Positions 1 through 5,280 of a stretch of 5,311 bases of DNA are shown here, piece after piece (the stretch's first letter is position 1; each line of letters begins with the position of its first letter). Source of the DNA: a candidate division CSSED10-310 bacterium (GTDB taxonomy: Bacteria; CSSED10-310; JAFGDC01). Under the pieces are notes generated by a model that was given only the letters and a program-made list of their open reading frames with translations, was not told the DNA's origin and did no database searches. The stretch lies in NCBI GenBank assembly GCA_016932295.1, contig JAFGDC010000111.1:1-5311 (forward strand), given 5' to 3'. A program made the translations under genes and the position numbers.

Positions 1-857
1 ATCAGCAATTGGCCCAGCTGGTCCAGCAACTGCCCGCCATGGTGACCCAGGGCTTGGCCTTGCTCAACCGGTTGCCGGAACGTTATCCGGAATTCATCAA
101 TCAGGGTCAGGTCGATCAAATGATCGCCGCCGTGCGTCGGGAGTTGATCACCATGGGACAGACCTTGGTGACCTATTCCTATGCTTCCCTGGTCAACGTC
201 ATCTCGATCATCGTGTACGTGATTTTGGTGCCGGTCCTGGTGTTCTTCTTTCTCAAGGACAAGACCAAAATCCAAACCTGGCTGCAGCAATTCCTGCCCA
301 AGGACATCCACTTGACCGCCCAGGTTTGGCGAAACGTGGATGTACAGATCGGCAATTACATCCGCGGCAAGGCCATCGAAATCCTGATCGTCTTCGGCGC
401 CAGCTATCTCACCTTTTCCCTGCTGGGGCTCAAATACGCCCTCCTTTTGTCGGTGCTGGTGGGATTGTCGGTGATCATTCCCTACATCGGCGCCACGGTG
501 GTGACCTTTCCCATTTTGGTGGTCGCCTATTTCCAATGGAACCTGACCACCCCCTTCTGGTACATCACCATCGCCTATTTCGTGCTCCAGGCCTTGGACG
601 CCATGGTATTGGTGCCGATTCTGTTCGCCGAGGTGGTCAATCTGCATCCCGTCGCCATCATCGTGGCGATTCTTTTCTTCGGCGGGTTCTGGGGTTTTTG
701 GGGCGTGTTCTTCGCCATCCCCTTGGCGACCCTGGTGGAAGCGGTGCTCAGCGCCTGGCCCCGAAACAATCGCTACGGAAGCCTGGAAAAGACCCGAAAG
801 CCTAAAAAAGCGCCCGAGAGCGATTCCGGCGACCTCAACCGGACTGCGACTCCTTGA
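1..857 (+). CDS. AI-2E transporter / PerM family membrane protein, 5' end outside window
   Basis: The reading frame is open to the left edge; the first whole codon is at 3, so the N-terminus is missing. A TTG at 9 is only an internal leucine. About 284 residues are visible against roughly 350-360 for the family, so about 70 residues, probably including the first membrane segments, lie outside. The visible part has a polar helical stretch, then a membrane helix (near VPVLVFFFLKDK), then several more ending at GVFFAIPLATLVEAVL. Family hallmarks are LLGLKYALLLSVLVG followed by IIPYIGATVV, and the late block NLHPVAIIVAILFFGGFWG. The last 30 or so residues are a hydrophilic basic tail. Members are inner-membrane proteins; some export autoinducer-2, others are sodium/proton antiporters or permeases of unknown substrate, so the substrate cannot be told here. 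It converges on the peroxiredoxin gene and overlaps it by 23 bp. In other gammaproteobacteria perM is often found near bcp. Confidence 0.9.
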   Translation, partial: QQLAQLVQQLPAMVTQGLALLNRLPERYPEFINQGQVDQMIAAVRRELITMGQTLVTYSYASLVNVISIIVYVILVPVLVFFFLKDKTKIQTWLQQFLPKDIHLTAQVWRNVDVQIGNYIRGKAIEILIVFGASYLTFSLLGLKYALLLSVLVGLSVIIPYIGATVVTFPILVVAYFQWNLTTPFWYITIAYFVLQALDAMVLVPILFAEVVNLHPVAIIVAILFFGGFWGFWGVFFAIPLATLVEAVLSAWPRNNRYGSLEKTRKPKKAPESDSGDLNRTATP

Positions 858-1320
858 GCGTCTCCAGCACCGCTTCTGCGTGGCCTTTGACTTTCACTTT
901 CCGCCACTCTGCCAGCAACCGGCCTTCGGGATCGATCAGAAAAGTACTGCGTTCGATCCCGAAGACTTCGCGGCCGAACATTTTTTTCTGCTTGAGCACG
1001 CCGAACAAGCGGCAGAGGGTTTCTTCTTTGTCGGAAATCAGATCGAAGGGGAGCTCCTGGCGGGCTTTGAAATTTGCATGGGTCTTGAGGCTGTCGCGGG
1101 AAACGCCGAAGATTTCCGCGTTGAGGCGTTGAAATTCGGGGTATAAATCCCGAAAGGCGCGTCCTTCGGTGGTGCACCCGGGGGTATGATCCTTGGGATA
1201 AAAGTACAAAACCACGTATTGCCCCAAAAGATCGGATAGTTTGACCGTCCGATCTCCCGTGGCGGGGGATTCGAACTCCGGCACCGGTTGTCCCGGCTGA
1301 ATGGCTTGGGCTTCGCTCAC
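835..1320 (-). CDS. bcp: Thioredoxin-dependent peroxiredoxin, Bcp/PrxQ type
   Basis: A 161-residue cytoplasmic peroxiredoxin expected to reduce H2O2 and organic hydroperoxides with electrons from thioredoxin. The length fits the family (E. coli Bcp, 156 aa). Evidence is the N-terminal DFxxP-like segment (VPEFESPATG), the active-site block YPKDHTPGCTTEG with peroxidatic Cys49, FGVSRDS near residue 71, LPFDLISD near 90, and the diagnostic FGIERSTFLIDPEG near 120. The start chosen is GTG at 1320, because AGGAGGAG lies just upstream; the frame stays open further upstream but has no such signal and would overlap gcvR. Oddity: the second cysteine found five residues after the peroxidatic one in E. 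coli-type Bcp is absent (Arg54 here). The only other cysteine is Cys103, so it may be a 1-Cys enzyme or use Cys103 for resolution. It is the downstream gene of a gcvR-bcp operon, as in E. coli. Its 3' end overlaps the convergent perM-like gene. Confidence 0.94.
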   Translation of the reverse strand: MSEAQAIQPGQPVPEFESPATGDRTVKLSDLLGQYVVLYFYPKDHTPGCTTEGRAFRDLYPEFQRLNAEIFGVSRDSLKTHANFKARQELPFDLISDKEETLCRLFGVLKQKKMFGREVFGIERSTFLIDPEGRLLAEWRKVKVKGHAEAVLETLKESQSG

Positions 1321-1322
1321 AA

Positions 1323-1330
1323 CTCCTCCT
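1323..1330 (-). promoter_or_regulatory. Ribosome binding site deciding the GTG start of bcp
   Basis: On the minus strand the sequence reads AGGAGGAG-TT-GTG. The site begins at the base right after the TGA stop of the upstream gcvR-like gene (1331-1333). Such packing suggests translational coupling. It fixes the bcp start at 1320 rather than at any upstream in-frame codon. Confidence 0.7.
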
Positions 1331-1861
1331 TCAATAGACAGGCTTGATCGGTTCCAAAATGGCATCCACTGACATTTGTTCGCAGAAATCCAGAAATTCG
1401 TCGCGCAGGGAAAGCATGGAGATGCCCTCGGGAATCCGCAACAGCAAATGCATCGTGCATACCGATCCATCCACGTAGGGGACCTCGTAGCGACTGGAGC
1501 GCAGATCCTGGAGAACGACCCCCTGGAGGGTAAAGAATCGGGCGACGTCGTTCAGGACCTCGTAATTGTCCCGGACCACCAGGTCCGCCACGTAGAGCAA
1601 TTCGCCCGATTTTTTTTCCGCGGCGCTGTCGGGAACCCGATTGAAAAACAGATGGGCCTGCGGTTGAAGTCCGCTCAGGACACTCTCCAAACGGGCGATA
1701 TGATTCCAGTTGCCTTCCACCAAAAAATAACACGCGCAGCCATCGCCCAGACGGCTCATCCGGCTTTCCAGCACATAACAGGCGTTTTCCTGAATCCCGG
1801 CGAGCATCCGCTCAAACAGGCGGATACCGGTGGGCTCGAGGACTGTAATCATCAATTGCAT
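1331..1861 (-). CDS. gcvR: GcvR-like double ACT-domain regulator
   Basis: A 176-residue soluble protein made of two ACT-type modules, about residues 3-64 (from MITVLEPTGIRLFERML through CACYFLVEGNWNHI) and about 89-172 (from LYVADLVVRDNYEVLNDVARF to SVDAILEPIK). This matches the architecture and approximate length of GcvR (190 aa in E. coli), an accessory repressor of the glycine cleavage operon that acts by binding GcvA rather than DNA. The classic ADRPG turn of the first ACT domain is replaced by LEPTG, so glycine binding is uncertain. The E. coli order gcvR-bcp is kept, with only 10 bp between the two genes, which strongly supports the call. The ATG at 1861 is used; its ribosome site is weak, and Met4 is an alternative start. 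The biological target in this organism is inferred, since neither gcvA nor gcvTHP is in the window. Confidence 0.8.
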   Translation of the reverse strand: MQLMITVLEPTGIRLFERMLAGIQENACYVLESRMSRLGDGCACYFLVEGNWNHIARLESVLSGLQPQAHLFFNRVPDSAAEKKSGELLYVADLVVRDNYEVLNDVARFFTLQGVVLQDLRSSRYEVPYVDGSVCTMHLLLRIPEGISMLSLRDEFLDFCEQMSVDAILEPIKPVY

Positions 1862-1900
1862 ATTTCACCGCGGTCTGGAAACGCAAGATTTTCCCGATCG

Positions 1901-1929
1901 GTTACAATAAAACGGTTTGGCCCTATCAT
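1901..1929 (+). promoter_or_regulatory. Possible sigma70-type promoter for the YcxB-like gene
   Basis: GTTACA (1901-1906), a 17-bp spacer and TATCAT (1924-1929) match the -35 and -10 consensus at 4/6 and 5/6 positions. Transcription would start about 17 bp before the ATG at 1953. The site lies in the 91-bp divergent region between the gcvR-like and YcxB-like genes, which must hold both promoters. On the minus strand TATGAT (1930-1925) is a -10-like hexamer, but I see no good -35 for it. Confidence 0.3.
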
Positions 1930-1952
1930 AAAAATACGGAATATCTCCAAAT

Positions 1953-2471
1953 ATGTTAGAAATCGAATACGAACTGCGGCAACGGGACCTCACCGCCTTC
2001 ACCGAACATCAGATTCAGGAGAAGGAGGACTATCAAAAAATCCTGCGCCGCCATCAAATCACTTTTCCCGCCGTCCTCGCCTTCCTGGCGTTCGTCGTCG
2101 GCTTCTTCTATGCCAACACCTTGAGCGCCATCGGCATCGCCGTGGTCGCCGTGGCTTGGCATTACCTGTCGCCTTTGATCATCAAATATAACATCCGCCG
2201 CAAAACCTTGAAATTGTACAGCGAATCGGATAAACAACAGTTACTGGGAAAACGCCGGCTCCGCCTGGAACCCCAGGCATTGGTGGAAATCGGCGAAGGA
2301 GAAGAAAATCGGATTCCCTGGCGGGATATCGTCCGTATCGAGGCGCTCAAGCGTTACATCTTCATTTATCTGGATATCGACATGGCGCTGATCGTTCCGC
2401 GTAAAACCGTCCAAGGCGACCTAAAGAAATTCATTCAAATCGCCGACAAACGCATCTCATCGGCCGATTAG
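1953..2471 (+). CDS. YcxB-like family inner-membrane protein
   Basis: A 172-residue protein with a polar N-terminal segment (residues 1-35), two closely spaced membrane helices at about 36-55 (ITFPAVLAFLAFVVGFFYA) and 57-76, and a cytoplasmic C-terminal domain at about 95-170. That domain carries the pattern of the YcxB-like family: a strand with ALVEIGEGEENRIPW, then RDIVRIEALKRYIFIYLD, then ALIVPRK. The function of the family is not known. The ATG at 1953 has no good Shine-Dalgarno site; only GGA, 12 bases upstream, precedes it. The gene is divergent from gcvR and stands alone, followed 19 bp later by a strong hairpin, so it is probably monocistronic. The family assignment is by recall of the conserved C-terminal pattern and should be read as likely rather than proven. 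Confidence 0.8.
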   Translation: MLEIEYELRQRDLTAFTEHQIQEKEDYQKILRRHQITFPAVLAFLAFVVGFFYANTLSAIGIAVVAVAWHYLSPLIIKYNIRRKTLKLYSESDKQQLLGKRRLRLEPQALVEIGEGEENRIPWRDIVRIEALKRYIFIYLDIDMALIVPRKTVQGDLKKFIQIADKRISSAD

Positions 2472-2490
2472 CCAACTCCTTTCCCCTGCT

Positions 2491-2521
2491 CCGCCCGGCG
2501 CGTTAGAAACACGCCGGGCGG
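2491..2521 (+). terminator. GC-rich hairpin after the YcxB-like gene, possible terminator without a T-tract
   Basis: CCGCCCGGCG (2491-2500) and CGCCGGGCGG (2512-2521) pair perfectly over 10 bp. After one mismatch, three more pairs (GTT/AAC) extend the stem inward to a 3-base loop. It begins 19 bp after the TAG stop. No T-run follows on either strand, so it is not a classic intrinsic terminator; it could aid termination or protect the mRNA 3' end. Confidence 0.45.
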
Positions 2522-2627
2522 GCTTCCGCCAACGCCATCCCCTTTCCCCCGAGTATCCATGTGGTGCTCGAGCGATCTCCCTAGATCTATCCTGTTGTTT
2601 GCTTCGGACATTCACGCTCCAGAATCG
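2522..2627. other. Intergenic stretch with no supported gene
   Basis: This is the part of the 630-bp gene-free region (2472-3101) between the GC hairpin and the pseudogene. I see no coding sequence, RNA gene or repeat in it that I can support. A 47-codon minus-strand frame starting at 2611 has a GGAG five bases upstream, but it runs through the GC hairpin and resembles nothing I know. Confidence 0.4.
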
Positions 2628-3019
2628 CTATAGCGGTTTCATTCGCTCCCCCGCCCAATCCATCAAAGCGGCCAACCCCTCTTGAAACGCTGCCGCAGCA
2701 GAGCCCATGTTTTGCAAGCGATACAGCAAAGGCTCGTCGGGCGCCTCCAGCGGTAGCTTTTACAGCAAAACGCAACACTTGCCCGGTATGCCGCGGTCAA
2801 ACCCGCCGGCGGCTGCACTTCTCCTTGCAGTAGTTCGAATTTGCCCATCCAGGCGTGTTTAGAGGCTGTTTACAAAGTTACCCCGAAGTTGATCCGGCTT
2901 TATAGGGGGTGCCTGGAGTGCTTTCGCGACCCGGCGAGTCTCGATTCGAGCCCCCGGGGACGGGATCAAGCCATCAGAGAAGCTTTGCAAACAACCTCTT
3001 TGCATTCATCCATCGCCAT
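2628..3019 (-). pseudogene. Decayed small ORF split by a MITE-like insertion, unknown family
   Basis: Reading the minus strand from ATG at 3019, the frame gives MAMDECK, is interrupted by the element at 2861-2999, and continues as HAWMGKFELLQGEVQPP to about 2771. Taking out the element plus a 2-bp target copy leaves TGC AAA CAC in frame. At the A4 run at 2767-2770 (T4 on the coding strand) one base seems lost: the next frame carries a TAA at 2760-2762, then a protein-like stretch from KLPLEAPDEPLLYRLQNMG through FQEGLAALMDWAGERMKPL to TAG at 2628-2630. The repaired product would be about 80 residues, soluble and mostly helical. I do not recognise the family. Its proposed start sits directly behind the pmo terminator T-run, so expression is doubtful, and the true N-terminus may have been lost. 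That this was once a gene is inference from frame continuity and residue composition. Confidence 0.45.
2861..2999. mobile_element. 139-bp MITE-like element with 17-bp terminal inverted repeats
   Basis: The left end AGAGGCTGTTTACAAAG (2861-2877) and the right end CTTTGCAAACAACCTCT (2983-2999) are inverted repeats matching at 15 of 17 positions. A second, inner inverted pair, TTGATCC (2889-2895) and GGATCAA (2963-2969), lies at similar depth on each side. The interior has no credible ORF, so it is non-autonomous. Flanks are TT on both sides, or TTTA/TTTG if the ends are drawn one base inward, consistent with a short target duplication. The GAGGCTGTTT-type tip resembles ends of some IS5-family elements, but this family link is tentative. 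It sits inside the relic ORF at 2628-3019. Confidence 0.6.
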
Positions 3020-3020
3020 T

Positions 3021-3048
3021 AAAAAAGCCCCCTCAATGAGGGGGCTTT
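3021..3048 (-). terminator. Intrinsic terminator of the pmo operon
   Basis: On the minus strand an 11-bp perfect stem, AAAGCCCCCTC / GAGGGGGCTTT, closes a 3-base loop and ends in a run of six T. It lies 53 bp after the pmoB stop codon with nothing coding between, so it should end the pmoCAB transcript. The plus-strand side has only a short T-run, so termination in that direction would be weaker. Confidence 0.92.
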
Positions 3049-3079
3049 AAATAGGTCAGTCGTTATTGTTGTTATATGT

Positions 3080-3095
3080 GACCGCAGTCGCGGTC
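3080..3095 (-). other. Small hairpin just after the pmoB stop
   Basis: GACCGC (3080-3085) and GCGGTC (3090-3095) pair perfectly around a 4-base loop. The palindrome GGTCCGGACC (3092-3101) abuts the pmoB TAA and overlaps one arm, giving an alternative fold. With the terminator it forms a double-hairpin 3' untranslated region, which may slow 3' decay of an abundant mRNA; this role is inferred. Confidence 0.4.
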
Positions 3096-3101
3096 CGGAC
3101 C

Positions 3102-4343
3102 TTACATGAAGGTCGGGATCAGCGGTGCGTCGATGGTCACGATTTGACGGTTGCCGGCATCGTCGTAGAACATCAGCATGCCACCCATCCGGCTATCCGG
3201 ATCGTAGATGATGTCCGACAGACGATACACTTCCCAGGCCGCGTCAGAGGCGGTGACGTTGATGGTCTTGGTTTCACCCGGACCAATCGCTCCACCGTCG
3301 ACGTTCAGGCCTTCTTCCGCCAGCAGGTCTTCCGGATAGCCGGTGTCGTCTTCACACACAGCCGGGTTCATGAAGCGAACCGAAGCGGTGTTGAATTCGC
3401 ACAGCTGAACCGGACGGTCGCTGTTGTTGGTCACGGTCAGAACCATCCGCATGGCGCGACCCGGCACGCGATAGGTGGCTTCGTCCACGTGAACCGCCAT
3501 TTGCGATTCCGGCATTTCCAGCGCCTTAATACCACGCATGGTACCCGCTTGCAGCGGAATGGTCACCGGGTATTTGCTTTGCGCGCTGCTGTAACCGAAG
3601 ATCACCAGCAGGATCGTGGCCGCACCAAACAGCATGCCAACCTTTTTGTCCAGCGGAGTGACCAGTTCGTCACCACGGCCCGCATTGACCATCAACATGC
3701 GCGGAATGAAGACCGGGTTGCGCACGAAGTACAGGATCCAGGCAACGCCCAAGGCATACCACAGAACGTGCCAGAACCAAACGTTGCCTTCGTTGTAGCC
3801 TTCCAGGTCCACGGTTTGGCCGGTCAGGGTGGTCACCGGGTTTTTGAAGTCGCTCATGGAGCCGTTGATGGTGACCCATTTACCCGGGCCGATGATCGGA
3901 CCACCGCCTTCGACGTTGACCATGGGGTGAACGTGCCATTCCCCAGGACGACGTGCTTTCAGCACCACGCGGAAGCTGTAGGTGTCGCCCAAGTTCAGTT
4001 CCACCGAACGCGGCACAAATTGGTCGCCGATGTAGGATTCTTTACGAATCAACACCGGGCCCGGAATGCCGATGTTCAGGAAGGAGACGGACGGGGGATC
4101 CACCGAGTCCGGCCAGCCTTCGAAAATGTGGATCTTGCCCGAGATTTCCATCTCTTCGTTGATGTTGAGCATGTCCGTGGACCAGTTCAGGTCGAAGAAG
4201 TGAATGGTCCGCATCCGCAGGAAGGCTGCCTGGGATTTTTCACCGTGGGCCGAGGCCGTCGGGGTGTACATCATCGCCGCCGCCAGGGTCATCAACAGAC
4301 CAACCAGCGACCAGCGCGCGATCCTGTCTCTTATCGTTTTCAT
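3102..4343 (-). CDS. pmoB: Particulate methane monooxygenase subunit B (PmoB)
   Basis: A 413-residue copper-binding subunit of pMMO, which oxidises methane to methanol in the (intra)cytoplasmic membrane. A signal peptide (residues 1-32, ending PTASA) is followed directly by HGEKSQAAF, so mature PmoB begins with His33. His33 together with His137 and His139 (GEWHVHP) are the ligands of the CuB site; His48 and His72 correspond to the second, bis-His site seen in M. capsulatus. An N-terminal cupredoxin domain (33-175) is followed by two membrane helices at about 187-207 and 233-252, then a C-terminal cupredoxin domain (about 262-413) ending IDAPLIPTFM. The ATG at 4343 is chosen, since a TTG at 4358 would start upstream of the Shine-Dalgarno itself. 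Unusual are Cys315 and Cys330 in the periplasmic domain. It lies 49 bp behind pmoA in the same operon. AmoB is the only near alternative; the match to PmoB is much closer. Confidence 0.98.
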   Translation of the reverse strand: MKTIRDRIARWSLVGLLMTLAAAMMYTPTASAHGEKSQAAFLRMRTIHFFDLNWSTDMLNINEEMEISGKIHIFEGWPDSVDPPSVSFLNIGIPGPVLIRKESYIGDQFVPRSVELNLGDTYSFRVVLKARRPGEWHVHPMVNVEGGGPIIGPGKWVTINGSMSDFKNPVTTLTGQTVDLEGYNEGNVWFWHVLWYALGVAWILYFVRNPVFIPRMLMVNAGRGDELVTPLDKKVGMLFGAATILLVIFGYSSAQSKYPVTIPLQAGTMRGIKALEMPESQMAVHVDEATYRVPGRAMRMVLTVTNNSDRPVQLCEFNTASVRFMNPAVCEDDTGYPEDLLAEEGLNVDGGAIGPGETKTINVTASDAAWEVYRLSDIIYDPDSRMGGMLMFYDDAGNRQIVTIDAPLIPTFM

Positions 4344-4349
4344 CGATTT

Positions 4350-4356
4350 CCTCCTC
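4350..4356 (-). promoter_or_regulatory. Ribosome binding site deciding the pmoB start
   Basis: GAGGAGG lies six bases before the ATG at 4343 on the minus strand. An upstream in-frame TTG (4358) would place this motif inside the coding region, so the ATG is preferred. Confidence 0.85.
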
Positions 4357-4392
4357 AATTGTTGTCTCGTGTGTCGTTCGTCAAATTATTCA

Positions 4393-5136
4393 TCAGGTCT
4401 TCTTGACGAATTTCACAGTGCCGAACCAACGGCCCACAAAGTGCCACATGAAGTAGATCAGGATGGACATGAAGCCGGAGAAGAACGCGGATACCGGCGC
4501 CACGTCTTTACCGAAGGTACGCAGGGTGCCTTTTTCAACCATCCGGATGTATTCGGGCGTACCCGTACGAACGTAATGGTAGCCTTGGATGTCGGCCACG
4601 GACATCAGCATGCCGTTGTATTCCACAGGCACGTGCAGCGGCGCGATCACCGGCCAGTTGCCCGGGTACATCAACAGACCCCAGCCCAAGCCGCCAATCA
4701 CGGCCGTGAACAGGAAGCTGCTGGACAGCATCAGAACCACGTCCAGGAAGATGGCCATGTGGACCGCCGCCGTCGGGAAGACGAAGTTGATCGGGAAGTA
4801 GGTCCATCCCCAGAAGTTGAAGTAGCGGTTGATCCATTCCCCAAACAGGATGCCCAGAATGGAAATGGTGGCCCCGAAAGGCAGACGCAGACGTTCCCAA
4901 ATCACCGCTTGCACCGCGGCCGGGAAGGTGATCATGACGATCGGGTAGACAGTCACCCACAGACGACGGTCTTTCCAGTCGGACCAGAAGTCCCAGTCGC
5001 CCATGGTCAGCATGCCGTGAATGTGGTAGGAACCGGTCAATACGAAGAACAGGATAAACAGGCCCAGGTAGTCAACCGTCCTGGACACCTGCACTGCTTC
5101 GGCGTGTGACCGAACTGCAGACGTTGTAGTGCTCAT
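4393..5136 (-). CDS. pmoA: Particulate methane monooxygenase subunit A (PmoA)
   Basis: A 247-residue integral membrane subunit of pMMO, full length and the same size as M. capsulatus PmoA. It has about seven membrane helices. Highly conserved blocks are SYHIHGMLTMGDWDFWSDWK (residues 36-55), GEWINRYFNFWGWTYFPINF (99-118), YPGNWPVIAPLHVPVEYNGM (157-176) and VRTGTPEYIRMVEKGTLRTF (189-208). These identify a type I methanotroph PmoA rather than bacterial AmoA or the divergent PxmA. PmoA packs beside PmoC in the trimeric complex and helps form its membrane metal-site region. The ATG at 5136 has GGAGG six bases upstream (5143-5147). It is the middle gene of pmoCAB, with pmoC expected to the right of the window and pmoB 49 bp downstream. 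The operon promoter should lie before pmoC and is not visible here. pmoA is the standard marker gene for methanotroph surveys. Confidence 0.98.
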   Translation of the reverse strand: MSTTTSAVRSHAEAVQVSRTVDYLGLFILFFVLTGSYHIHGMLTMGDWDFWSDWKDRRLWVTVYPIVMITFPAAVQAVIWERLRLPFGATISILGILFGEWINRYFNFWGWTYFPINFVFPTAAVHMAIFLDVVLMLSSSFLFTAVIGGLGWGLLMYPGNWPVIAPLHVPVEYNGMLMSVADIQGYHYVRTGTPEYIRMVEKGTLRTFGKDVAPVSAFFSGFMSILIYFMWHFVGRWFGTVKFVKKT

Positions 5137-5203
5137 TACTTACCTCCAAGTCTCTTGTTGTTGCTCGTTCATTAATTGAACTCACGCCTTGTGGTTTCGC
5201 CTC

Positions 5204-5243
5204 CCTGGCAGGAGAGCCGCCAGCACCCCAGCGGCCCCCCAGG
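5204..5243 (-). other. Interrupted stem-loop in the pmoC-pmoA spacer
   Basis: Outer arms CCTGG (5204-5208) and CCAGG (5239-5243) and inner arms GCCGC (5216-5220) and GCGGC (5231-5235) can form a bulged stem in the transcript, about 70 bases before the pmoA start. It could be an mRNA-processing or stability element between pmoC and pmoA. Pairs of this length arise easily in GC-rich DNA, so the support is modest. Confidence 0.3.
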
Positions 5244-5280
5244 TCGCGCTTCCTATGGATTCAAAAACCTCAGCAGGCGA

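Noticed and set aside
1376..2191. Open frame of 271 codons on the plus strand across gcvR and into the YcxB-like gene
   Set aside because: It spans two better-supported genes in other frames and the promoter region between them, and its translation shows no family pattern.
2468..2611. Minus-strand 47-codon ORF starting at 2611 with GGAG five bases upstream
   Set aside because: It runs through the GC hairpin into the end of the YcxB-like gene, is Gly/Arg-rich and resembles no known protein. It is too weak to list as a gene.
2587..2778. 63-codon minus-strand ORF in the pseudogene region
   Set aside because: It is Ala/Gly/Arg-rich, as expected of an off-frame reading; the other two frames give more protein-like sequence there.
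2939..2949. Short palindrome CTCGATTCGAG inside the MITE-like element
   Set aside because: It is too short to assign as a binding site, and the element is already explained by its terminal repeats.
2841..3050. 69-codon plus-strand ORF over the MITE-like element and terminator
   Set aside because: It is composed mostly of the repeat element and ends inside the terminator hairpin; no ribosome site or family match.
3066..4406. Open frame of 446 codons on the plus strand opposite pmoB
   Set aside because: It is His-, Arg- and Val-rich with no recognisable domain. It covers all of pmoB and has no ribosome site; strong codon bias in pmoB removes stops from the opposite strand.
4204..5109. Open frame of 301 codons on the plus strand opposite pmoA
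   Set aside because: It is the same antisense shadow effect, with low-complexity His/Arg/Gln composition, and it conflicts with the unmistakable PmoA.
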